From: Canna indica
Lineage: Eukaryota > Streptophyta > Magnoliopsida > Zingiberales > Cannaceae
Assembly: GCA_034359265.1 (NCBI GenBank)
Contig: CP136893.1
Location: 16,745,001 to 16,809,000, forward strand
Length of the DNA stretch: 64,000 nucleotides
Direction of reading: 5' to 3'
The position numbers and the translations under genes are program-made. Below are positions 55,130 through 64,000 of the stretch, piece by piece. Numbering within the stretch: the stretch's first letter is position 1; every line of letters begins with the position of its first letter. Below the pieces are notes generated by a model. The model was not told the origin of the DNA. It made no database searches and was given only the letters and a program-made list of their open reading frames with translations.

Positions 55130-58100
55130 CAAGGTTTAAAATACTGATACCGGTCATCATCTTGGTGGATGACCGGTACCGGTACGTACCGTACCGTACC
55201 GTACCGTACCGTACCGACAAACGGTACGGTCCGGTACGAAAATTGCATACCGAGCTACTTTTTTTTTTTTTTTTTGATTTTGCTGCTTAAAATAACTCCA
55301 ATAACCCATGATTGATCAAGAAATACTTAAATTTCATATTCAAATGTCAAATACATGAATACAATGTTTAAAATGTGGACGAATGACGTCCATCGTACTC
55401 GTACATATCTTGGGGACATACACGACTAAGGTCAACACCGTAAGTCTCTAATGCCTATATCTGAAAATGATCCCATGTCATCATGTCTTGGTATCCATTA
55501 TACCACATACCCATCAGTGTTTCTTTGTTGACTGTCCAAGAACTAGTCCCTGTATCATCAGTTGAGTAGGTACTTGATACAGAGTAGGTTGATTCAGAAA
55601 CTTCTTGCAAGCTACTCATCATATCGTGGTGGTAATCTTGCAAAGATGTCGGTCCACCTCGACGCCGGCCTTTCTTCTCGTATACCCGAGTTGTTCGTCC
55701 GATTCTAGCACCGTGATCGTGATCTTGAGTGGTGTGGTCAAAGTATTGCTCATTCGTCCACAGATCGGTAGGCGCCGGTGTTGATGGTACGACGGTCTCT
55801 TCTCCCCCAGCTCCATCATCATCTCCTCCGTCTTCTGAGCTGCTACTGCTATGAACCGAGGGCTCGTCTTCTTCGTCCTCTTCCGCTTCTGCAATCGCGT
55901 CCAAAGGATCAATTGGCCGTTTTCCTTTGCCTTTGCCTTTTGCCTTTGAAGGTGAAGGTGCTGCCTTCTTCTTTCCTTTTGATTGTGAAGATGGAGAGTC
56001 GGACATGGATCGTCGTCTTACTTGCCGAACTCGTTGAGAGTCCAAGGGAGCAAGGGTCATGTCCCTCTCAAGAGCTTGACTATCCGTGTCTTCTAGTTGG
56101 CTCTCAGACTCAACAACATCAGATATAATTGGTGAAGGCCGAGGTGATTCGCCTGGTTCATCAAGAAGAGGCGGGTCAGTCTCCATTGCACTCCACCAAT
56201 CAATTATTGGGTCTGCATCGCCTTGGATGAACTCGACATCGAACGGATCTACATGTAGAATTTCTCTATCTTTGTTCTGTAACGCCCGCATCCGAAGTTG
56301 CATGTTATAATGAACTTATACGAGCTTCTCTAATCGGGCGTACGAAAGGCGATTGCGCGGCTTCGTATGAATCAAGGCAAAGGTCGACCAATTCCTCTCG
56401 CATCCACTTGATGATGTGGTTTGCGAGAGGACGCGTGTTGCAATCTTTCGAAGAGTTGGAGATTCGTTTCCAAATTGCAACCACCATTCGACTGCAGCAA
56501 ATTTAAAATTAATATTAGTAACGGGATTTTATCTTTGATAAATAAATTGACAAAGAAAATCTATCTACCTGGATCCATAGTATCTCGGGTAGACATTGCA
56601 AATGAATCTCCGAAATTGCCAGTTGCATCGCGGAACCATTTTAATTCATTGAGAGTTTGTGCCGCTTCTCGGTTGGATCCCGACATTCGTTGTATGACCT
56701 TGCGGAGGGGATATAACAAACTATCGACCATTCCAAGATTATACCGGTATTGGTATGAAGGATTTAAATAATACCCTATAAAAAATTAAGCCTAATGAAT
56801 AAGTAATTAAGCATAATGAATTAAATTTAAATAATTTTTGAATATTAAATAAAAAATACCTGCGATGTGTATGTCACGGCTCATTTGATTATCCCATCTC
56901 TCAGAGATAATTTTGATGAATGGTTCATACTTGGCAGGAGAAATCATAACCCTCTTGATTTCTTCTTGTGCTTGGTGGATGTAGTGGTAGAGATGACTCA
57001 TTTGAGGCGTCATTTCCATATCCACCTGTCGTAGAACCTTGTACAAAGGTTCTACGGCGACGACTATTTCTGCGATGCAATCCCAGAACTGCATGTTGAG
57101 GATGAACTTCTCTGTTTGTTTTCCATTGGCTTTTCCAGCATATCTTGATAAAGTCCATTCCTCACTTGTAAACATGGTTCTAAGTTGGTTGCAAAACGAG
57201 TCGCTCCCGGTCGAAGAATTTCACATAAAATATGAAATTATCATTAGTAAATATTTATGATAAACTAATTAATAAATAAATATTAGAAATTACTTAAAAA
57301 TTAATAAATTACCTTCTGTAAATTTTTTCATTAGGGCGTATACCCATGTATGGTTGTAGATGAAGCGAGTAATTTGTTGCACCTTCTTTACCGTCAACTT
57401 CACCATCGATATATCACCGATATCTTTCATCATTAGGTCTACACAATGGGCTGCACATGGAGTACAACATATGTGAGGATAATCTTGTTCAATTATCTCA
57501 CCCGCCCTTTTGAAATTGGCTCCGTTGTCGGTTATAACTTGAACAAGGTTCTGAGGTCCAATCTCCTCGATCACCTCCGTCATCAGCTTCGAGATGTAGT
57601 AAGCGTTATGGATTTCATCGGACGAGTTCACCGACTTGTGATAAACAACTCTCCGGTTGCAATAGATGAGGAAATTGATGATGCTCATTCGGGTTGGCCC
57701 GGTCCAGCTATCGCACATCAAACTGCATCCGTACTCCCCCATTGTCACTTGATTCCATCGATCCAGGTTTTTATTTCATCGACCTTCGCTTCTAGGTAAG
57801 GACCTGAAATTTCATAGGGAGTTGGAGGGGCAATACCTGGGCCTACCTTTTGGATGGTAGACACCATGGTTCGGTACTATGGGTTGGCTGCATTTGCGGG
57901 AATCCGGCTGAAGTGGAACCATTTGGAGATGGCTCTCCCCAACTCCCACTTCTTCGTCTTGCCCCAAGCATCGTCTATACGCGGTTGCTTTGCTGATGGA
58001 GGAGGAAATGCCCTTGGATCAAGATCAGAAACATTAATATTAGTTTTCCACCACTTGCTCCGAGGTTTGTGAAGAATCCACGAATGCCTCCTCTACTGCC

Positions 58101-59227
58101 TCCTCTGCTTTGAGGTACCCTCATGCTAGAACTCCGGTCAATTTGAGGACCGAAGGGAATTGAACCACTTCGGTCCATTGATCCGGCAGCCGAAGTCGAG
58201 CCGGCACTGCTTATGCCACCGCTACCACCGCCGCCGCCATACTCAAAATGAGATCCGGGATAGTACATCCGATCTCGTTCGAATGCAGCATACTCCAATG
58301 AAGCTCGGATGCCGGCTTCAAGTTCCGGATCCTCTTCATCACCGCCACCCCGAGCCTCGTAATGGCCACCGCCGACTTCTTGGGTAGCTCGTCGGTCGAA
58401 CTCGGCTTGTTGAGCTGCATTCTTAAGACGCTGCTCCTTCTTGTTGGTGAGCATATCTTTGAACATTTGTCGGACTTCCGGCGGTGCTTTGGTGCATTTG
58501 ACGACGTCGCTGGATGTTCCGGCCAAGTGTGCCTTTAATCGGGTGACGCCTCCACCACGACAAATCATATTACAATGGATTCATTGCCAGTGGTTAGCCT
58601 TCTCCAACCGAACACCGTGTTGCCATGCGGGGTCGGCTTGAGATTTCGGCGCCATTTGAGCAGAATTTCGATGTAGAAATTAAGAAAGTAGAGAGAGATT
58701 GAGAAAGATTGAGAGTTTAGAGAGTTTAGATGAGTAGAGGGGGTGAGTGAGAATAAAAGAGGTGTTTTGGGGGCTTTATATAGCCACCAAAACATCCAAA
58801 AATGACCAAAAACACCCTAAGGGCCGTTTGGGCTGTCGGTGCTACAGTGCTGGCTGTCGGCACTGTAGCAGCCCAACGGCTCTTAAAAAGAGCCGTTGGG
58901 TCGGGTGATACCGGGCGATACCGCCCGGTATCATAGCTGTTACCGCCCGGTATTTGCTAAATACCGGAGCATATCGTGCGGTATTTATCTGTATACCGGT
59001 ATTTTTAAAGTATCGATATTTTGCTACAGTGCAAAATATCATACCGGGCGGTATAGCCCGGTATGATAGCAAATACCGCCCGGTATTTGATAAATACCGG
59101 GGATACCGGGCGGTATTTACCGAGATACCCGGTATTTACCCATACCGGGTATCTCGTATACCGGTTTTTTCAAAAACCGGTAAATACCGGGCTTACCGCC
59201 CGGTACGGTACGAGATTTGAAACCATG
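55130..59227 (-). mobile_element. Full-length hAT transposon, copy 2, uninterrupted
   Basis: Termini caaggtttaaaatactg and cgagatttgaaaccatg; perfect 8-bp TSD gtttaaac (55122-55129 and 59228-59235), itself a palindrome. The left end has (gtacc)n-like gtaccgtaccgtaccgtacc; the right end (58880-59215) has about ten taccgggcggta-type palindromes. It is 4098 bp and collinear with copy 1 minus its two MITEs. Confidence 0.93.
55455..58658 (-). pseudogene. hAT transposase, copy 2, nearly intact with a nonsense codon in the BED finger
   Basis: The ATG at 58658 (MAPKSQADPAWQHGVRLEKA) is followed by HWQ-stop-IHCNMICRGGG: the first zinc-binding Cys codon TGC of copy 1 is TGA here. From there the frame is open through the BED domain, a Gly-rich linker (EYGGGGGSGGISSAGS) and on to about 57975. 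DUF659 (57748-57290) has the regular residues: CDSWTGPTRMSIINFLIYCN, VQVITDNGANFKRAGEI, PCAAHCVDLMMKDIGD. 57175-56807 gives the region that leads to the hAT dimerisation block at about 56400-56300. The last exon (56303-55455) encodes MRALQNKDREILHVDPFDVE, an NLS-like KGKKKAAPSPSKAKGKGKGK, an acidic EAEEDEEDEPS and a Ser/Thr-rich end. Introns of ~100 bp separate the blocks (inferred). Confidence 0.87.
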
Positions 59228-59235
59228 GTTTAAAC

Positions 59236-60219
59236 AATGTGGAATTGCATAGGAAGTGGCGGTGATGAAAAAGAATAAAAAATATGGGGGAAGAAAAATG
59301 AGGACAATGGTATTGGAGGTGATAAATAGGAGGAAAGCCACGTGATGCTAAAAAGAGAAGAATAAGCAGATGATTTAAAGAAATTATCTGGCAGCAAAGG
59401 AGTTTGTGGCTGACAAGGTCAAATGATTTTGAGAAGGGAAAGAAAGGTCCAGAGGAATATCTGGTTGATTGTAAGCGAGGAAGCTTGAAAATGGAAGCTT
59501 CTGATTGATATTTAATTGAACCTGTAGGAGAGGAATGCCTCCGGACTGTAGGAGGGTAGGGAGTCCAGGAATAGGTAATGACAAAGAAGATAGGAAAGAA
59601 GAAACAAACTTTTTATACCGCTGCAGGTACCATTGCAAAACTATGCATCCAGGTTAGTAAGTAGATAGGATGATAGGCCCCCTATACGTTTTGTCTATAA
59701 ACGTAGGCCCAAGTAGAGATGCAGGCCCAAAGTAGAGAAGACAAGGGTACATGAACAGGTGTCCATGAAGGGGTGTTTAGGTTTTATTTTGAATAAATAG
59801 GTGTTGATGATATGTACATTGGCATCTTTTTGAAGAGTATTGTTTGTTTTGGAGGTACTAATCCCTCGAAGACTAGTGAACTTGTTTTATTTCCCATTTC
59901 ATACTTCAGTCAAGCAACTAAATGATGATTATCTTCAATTTCAATTGTTGAATCCTATCAACTGGTATCAGAGCACTTTCCTGACCCGCCAGTCTTCAAT
60001 CGCCATCCATCTCCACTCGAACTCCAATTTCACCTCCACCCTGATTCAATTGCCAATTCATCTCCACTCGCCTATCCAATCGCCATCACCAGATTCTTCA
60101 CTCCGACTTCTTGGAGTCAACAACCCGTGCCTTCAATTTCAATCGTCGCCCATCCCAGTTCAATCGGCATTCCAAATCGTGTGATTCGCGACTGGCTCCG
60201 CTCGTCTTCCAATCGCGGG
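59236..60219 (+). mobile_element. LTR retrotransposon fragment with primer-binding site
   Basis: tggtatcagagc (59963-59974) is the standard plant Met-tRNA primer-binding site. It lies 2 bp after ..cctatca (59960), the expected CA end of a 5' LTR. The preceding ~500 bp, with a TATA-like gaataaatag at about 59792, would be the LTR, whose start could not be fixed. A C-rich leader follows (ccatctccactcgaactcc ...) and is cut at about 60220 by the next hAT. No gag or pol is present. Confidence 0.6.
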
Positions 60220-61210
60220 CAAGGTTGTCAAAAGCGTTAAGCGTACTCAAGGCGCAAAGGGTCCATATCGCCCGAGGCGCAAAGCGCAAAAAAAGCGCGC
60301 ACCTGACTAAAATAAGGCGCACCTTACTAAATTCCAATAAAAATTAGAAATTAAGCATAAGCCATAACTCATAAGCAATATAACTAGGGGTGAGCATGGA
60401 CCGGTTAACCGGTCCAGTAGCAAAACAAAAAAAAACAGGCCCATTAACTTCGGTTTTTCAAAACCATTAACCGTAAACCGGTCCATTAACTTCGGTTAAC
60501 CGTTATTTTGGTTTTGGTTTTGGTTTTGGTTTTTTCGGTTCGGTTAACCGATAATTTCCGGTTAACCAATAAATTTTTTTAACCTACAAACATAATAATA
60601 TTATGCAAATCATGGATAAAAATCCAAACAAATACCGAATTCTCATTGAGAAAAAAGAAAAAAAAAGTGAAACCACTTGAATCAAGATAATGTTCTACAA
60701 AAATTAATAATAATAATATTATTATTTTAATATTTTTTGACTTTTTTGATTTTTTTAATATTTTTTTAATATTTTATAATTTTGTATAATTTTTTGGGAT
60801 AATAGACAAAAAAATCACAAGGTTTGCATAAATTTTACGTTATACATGTCTTTTCAAATTTCGCTCGTAAATGCACAACTTTTACTTTCGTTTATGACAT
60901 CTACCAAATCGTCACGCGATATCTCAACTTAGCTGACGTGGAGGAAACCGGCGCTCGTGTGGCTAATGGCCTAATACGTGGCTGGCATTCTTGTGGGCCC
61001 GCTATTAAAAAGGAAAAAAATATATCCACCTCTTTCTCTCTCACCTCTTCTTCCTCTTCCCATTTCTTCTTCTTCTTCTCTGATTCTTCTTCCCCTTTTC
61101 TTCTTTTTCTTTCCAGTTTCTTCTCCTCTCCCCTTCCCTTTTCTTCTTTTTCGTCATCATCCCCTTCCTCTGCCATCCCTTCTTCTTCAGCAGCGGCGTT
61201 GACTGCTCGA

Positions 61211-61428
61211 CTACCACCTGCAGTCTTCCCCGTGGATCTCGCGGAAGCAAAGTTGTTGCTGATCCGCAGGAGGCGGCAACGGCATATGCTGAGAGGGCGG
61301 GGCAACGCAGGAAGCAGAGCCGCTGGCATGGTGGTAGGCGTACATCTCGCGGAAGAAGAGGTGCTTGGAGTTGACTAGCTTGTGCGCCTCCTCCTTGGCT
61401 TTTGGCGACAAGTCCGGCGAGGAGGGCG
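61211..61428 (-). pseudogene. Captured trihelix transcription-factor fragment (C-terminal part)
   Basis: Minus-strand reading: SPDLSPKAKEEAHKLVNSKH followed by LFFREMYAYHHASGS. This is the conserved helix that follows the DNA-binding domain in plant SANT/trihelix proteins (..AKE..HKLVNSKHLFFREMCAYH). It then runs into PLPPPADQQQLCFREIHGED. It is opposite in orientation to the DNA-binding fragment next to it. The repeat gggcggggcaacgcaggaa occurs at both sides of the segment (about 61296-61314 and 61425-61442). A fragment only. Confidence 0.65.
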
Positions 61429-61499
61429 GGGCAACGCAGGAACCAGATGCTGCCTTTCCAGACGCAGACGGCCGGCGACGATGAGCACCTAATCAGGCA

Positions 61500-61930
61500 C
61501 GCGTAGTACATGCCCCTATATGGCGCGACCGTCAGGGGGAAGCAGCCGCCGACCATGAGCTCCGAGGACGAGCCCGGATACGGGGAGGAAGCTGACGAGC
61601 AGGAGTGGCGAACCGGGGAACCATCGCAGCCGACGCCAGCTGCAGCAGTGTTGCCCTGGCAGCGGATGAAGTGGACAGATGGCATGGTTCGACTGCTCAT
61701 CCAGGTAGTGTACCGCGTTGGAGACGATGGCGGCAGGGCGGAAGCGGAGCAACAACAGCAAGTCCACAGCTCGGCAGCGAAGGGTAAGAAGTCTGGCGCG
61801 ACGTCGGCCTCTCCAACGTCGGTGATGCTGCAGAAGAAGGGGAAGTGGAAGTCGGTGTCGCGAGTTGTGATGGAGAAGGGGTTCTCGGTGTCACCACAGC
61901 AGTGCGAGGACAAGTTCAAGAACATGAGAA
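61500..61930 (+). pseudogene. Captured trihelix (SANT/Myb-like) DNA-binding domain fragment
   Basis: The + strand frame from about 61510 reads SSEDEPGYGEEADEQEW, then the trihelix: LPWQRMKWTDGMVRLLIQVV (helix 1 with Trp), an insert of Gln/Ser/Lys, and MLQKKGKWKSVSRVVMEKGF followed by SVSPQQCEDKFKNM (helices 2-3). Plant SIP1/GT-type trihelix proteins continue NDLNKRYKRV here. The match stops at KFKNM and goes into MULE TIR. Intact proteins of this family are nuclear transcription regulators; this is a transduplicated exon without its start or end. An ATG at 61510 could allow a chimeric product. Confidence 0.8.
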
Positions 61931-62514
61931 GAAGAACGGGGAAGAGGAAGAAGAGAGGAGAGAGAAAGATGTGGATATTTTTTTCTCTTTTAATAGCGAA
62001 CCCGCAACTATGCCAGCCACGTATAAGGCCGTCAGCCACGCGAGCGCCGTTTTCCTCCACGTCAGCTAAGTTGAGACGACACGTGACGATTTGGTAGATG
62101 ACATAAACGGAAATAAAAGTTGTGCATTTACCGACGAAATTTGAAAACGCGGGTAGAACGTAAAATTTCTGTAAACCTTGTGATTTTTTAGTCTATTATC
62201 CCTAATTTTTTTATAATTTTCTGTAATTTTTTTATAATTTTCTGTAATTTCTTATATATATTTTTTATAATTTATAAATTATTATTTAATATATATTATT
62301 AAAAATTAATAAATTATATTGAAGTGGTCGGTTAACCGAAACCGGTGGACTTTTTACCTCTCGGACCTAAATCGAAATCGAAAATCGATTTTTCCAAAAA
62401 TAAAAATCGAAACCGAAAAAATCGGTTCGGTTAACCGGAAAAACCGATTCGGTTTCGGACCGATTTTCCAGTTAACCGAAAAAACGGTTTTTTTTGCTCA
62501 CCCCTAAATATAAC

Positions 62515-62779
62515 ATACACCAAACAATAATAGCAAATCAAACAATATGAATCCAACATGTACCAAGCAATATAACATACACCAAAGTGACCAAACAATA
62601 TGAATCCAACATGTACCAAGCAATAATAGCAAATCAAACCACAGTTACTACATGAATCCAATTATCTAAATTAAAGAGACACGATCACACAAGTACACAA
62701 CGCACCAAATAAAAATTAACTTGAGTCTCAAATCAAAATGCAAGAATTCTAAAGACTTTAATTTAGTGATTCCTCTAAT
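62515..62779 (-). other. 3' region of the third hAT
   Basis: AT-rich sequence with a repeated phrase (aatatgaatccaacatgtacc at about 62545 and 62599; aataatagcaaatcaaac at about 62527 and 62621), giving a local ~75-bp direct duplication. Untranslated end of the minus-strand transposase by position. Confidence 0.5.
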
Positions 62780-63964
62780 CTCTAAAGCTCAAGCTTCATC
62801 CTCGGAGTCCTCATCACTAAAGTTATCGTTCGTATCACCACCATTCGACTTATATGCTTCAACATCTTCGGTTTCATATGAATTCGCCTCGCTTTCATCA
62901 ATATCAAATCGAGTTGAGCCCTGTGAACTTTCTGGATGAGCGCTACTCTTTCCATGAGATGACTTAGTATGAGCCCAACTCCCGATGCTCTAGCAACAAG
63001 ACCCCACGTCAAGCCTCCACCTGCATCATCACTAAGAAAAACCGCTTCATTTTCAGCAACTTCATCACTCCCTTCAGTCCTTCACCCATTGTTCCTAACA
63101 ACCCCTCATTGCTATCATCAATGTCCTCCAAAGCAATCGGATCCATGGTATCCTTGCAATCATAGCGAGCCTTAAGCGCTTGATTGTATTTCACAAATAC
63201 TAGATAGTCTAGATGTCTAGATCATTAAGCTTCTGCGCCTCAAAGCTTATTCCTCCTCTTGGTGTGAATCTATATAATCAAAAGAAAATATTACAATTGA
63301 TAAGAATGATTGCAAGCATAAACATGTTGAAATGTTAACTTATAAGTTAAAATTAATCACCAGCTCGAATACACTCCAATTTCTTTCACACCCAGAAGCA
63401 CTACATGTGAGGCTAAGAATCTTGATGGCTAGTTTTTGCAAATTGGGAGCAGTGCTCCCATACAAACTCCACCATTCAGCTGCCATGGAAATAATTCAAA
63501 AATTAAAAATCAACTTCAGCAAAGCAAAGTAAATTAAGAATGAGGTGATAAATTTTACCCGGTGCCTTTGTCTTTCTAGTTTTGGTCGCCAAGGGAAACC
63601 CGAAAAGACCTTCGGCCTTCTTATATAACAACTCATCCATTATCTTCACTTGCACATTTTGATCTGAAACCAACTTTTCTATACAAGTATAAAGGCCACT
63701 TGTGACTTCCGAATCAAATTCTATATTTGGATCGTCATAGAAGAACCCGGGATTCAAAAGATGACCCGCCGCATGCAATGGATGATGGAGTTGGCATTCC
63801 CATCTGTCATCGATGATCTTGAATATGTCTTTGTATTTCTCCTCTCTTCCACTGAAAGCACTCGTGATTGCTTCCTTTGCTCTATCCATGGCTTCATATA
63901 GATAGCCCATTGCCGGTTTCCTTTCATTGTTGACTAGACGAAGGACTCGAACAAGAGATCCCAT
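62780..63964 (-). pseudogene. hAT transposase, C-terminal half, other family (continues beyond window)
   Basis: An exon at 63964-63557 reads LVRVLRLVNNERKPAMGYLY, AFSGREEKYKDIFKIIDDRW and LHHPLHAAGHLLNPGFFYDD, a standard stretch between DUF659 and the dimerisation domain. After an intron (donor g|gtaaaa at about 63557) the next exon, at about 63480-63370, reads AEWWSLYGSTAPNLQKLAIK and ILSLTCSASGCERNWSVFE, the hAT C-terminal signature. A further exon contains HTKRRNKL and VKYNQALKARYDCKDTMDPI but has frameshifts and stops around 63240-63200. The gene is therefore damaged near its end. Its 5' half is outside. Confidence 0.8.
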
Positions 63965-64000
63965 CGCCTTAAGGATGTATACAGTATTGTTCCAAAAGGA

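Larger units (their letters stand above)
60796..62202. mobile_element. Pack-MULE, 1407 bp, with captured trihelix gene pieces
   Basis: It starts gggataatagacaaaaaaat and ends with the inverted complement attttttagtctattatccc. The inverted ends are about 235 bp long and ~85 % alike, including gcacaacttttac.ttcgttta, cttagctgacgtggaggaaa and gtggctggcat. The 9-bp TSD taatttttt is perfect (60787-60795 and 62203-62211). The central part is GC-rich genic DNA instead of a transposase, which defines a Pack-MULE. The long minus-strand frame 62060-61041 crosses everything and is composite. Confidence 0.92.
60385..62506. mobile_element. hAT-type MITE, taggggtgagca family, enlarged by a Pack-MULE
   Basis: Termini taggggtgagcatgg and ttgctcacccta; perfect TSD aatataac (60377-60384 and 62507-62514). 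The arms match the 46246-46961 copy closely (accggttaaccggtcc, ttaacctacaaacataataa). Its T-rich centre was the target of the MULE at 60796-62202; without it the MITE is about 715 bp, the same as the 716-bp copy. Confidence 0.95.
60220..64000 (-). mobile_element. hAT transposon of another family, extends beyond the window
   Basis: The left end reads caaggttgtcaaaagcgtta followed by aggcgcaaagg / gaggcgcaaagcgc motifs, a common plant hAT terminus. It encloses a minus-strand hAT transposase (62780-63964 and beyond). The other end is outside. A MITE with a Pack-MULE inside (60385-62506) is inserted near its end. The left border is exact only to a base or two, because no TSD can be checked. Confidence 0.7.

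Noticed and set aside
61041..62060. 339-residue minus-strand ORF
   Set aside because: It crosses one MULE terminal repeat and captured exon DNA in the antisense frame; it is low complexity and composite.

Overview
This is a stretch of nuclear DNA from a large, transposon-rich flowering-plant genome. The evidence is intron-rich plant genes with GT..AG splice sites, CACTA (En/Spm), hAT and MULE DNA transposons with plant-type transposase domains, an Au-type SINE, a TRIM and an LTR retrotransposon leader. The species cannot be fixed from the sequence. The only host gene that still looks functional is a MORC-family GHKL ATPase of the MORC4/5/7 type on the + strand. Its first 16 exons are spread over 23.6-54.5 kb, and the C-terminal coiled-coil exons lie beyond the window or are lost.

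Layout. 1-2.4 kb: an AT-rich nest of long-terminal-inverted-repeat elements carrying a 512-bp hAT-type MITE and a 504-bp MULE-type foldback. 2.58-14.42 kb: CACTA-1 (TSD AAC), coding on the minus strand. Its TNP2 gene is split by CACTA-2 (5950-9969, TSD TTG). 14.4-23.4 kb: a broken subtilisin-like protease (subtilase) gene, cut in half by CACTA-3 (15398-22734) and possibly carried inside a larger hAT-like element. 23.55-54.5 kb: the MORC gene. Its introns hold members of one hAT family that share a ggtttaaaat terminus and the palindrome taccgggcggta. These are short non-autonomous copies, one full-length transposase-bearing copy (45652-51217) and relics. The introns also hold a TRIM, a SINE and other MITEs. 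54.5-64 kb, probably MORC intron 16: a second full-length copy of that hAT (55130-59227), an LTR retrotransposon fragment with a primer-binding site, and a different hAT (60220 to the window edge). That hAT contains a MITE (60385-62506), which in turn contains a Pack-MULE (60796-62202) carrying pieces of a trihelix transcription-factor gene.

For most elements the termini and target-site duplications (TSDs) can be read exactly, so the order of insertion can be worked out. All three CACTA elements carry, just upstream of the TNP2 start codon, a ~200-bp inverted repeat. Its 13-15-nt loop is invariant while its arms have changed together. This is the most unusual signal in the window and a candidate undescribed RNA or DNA structural element. 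The MORC family acts in transposon silencing, so the heavy transposon load in this gene's own introns is a second point of interest.
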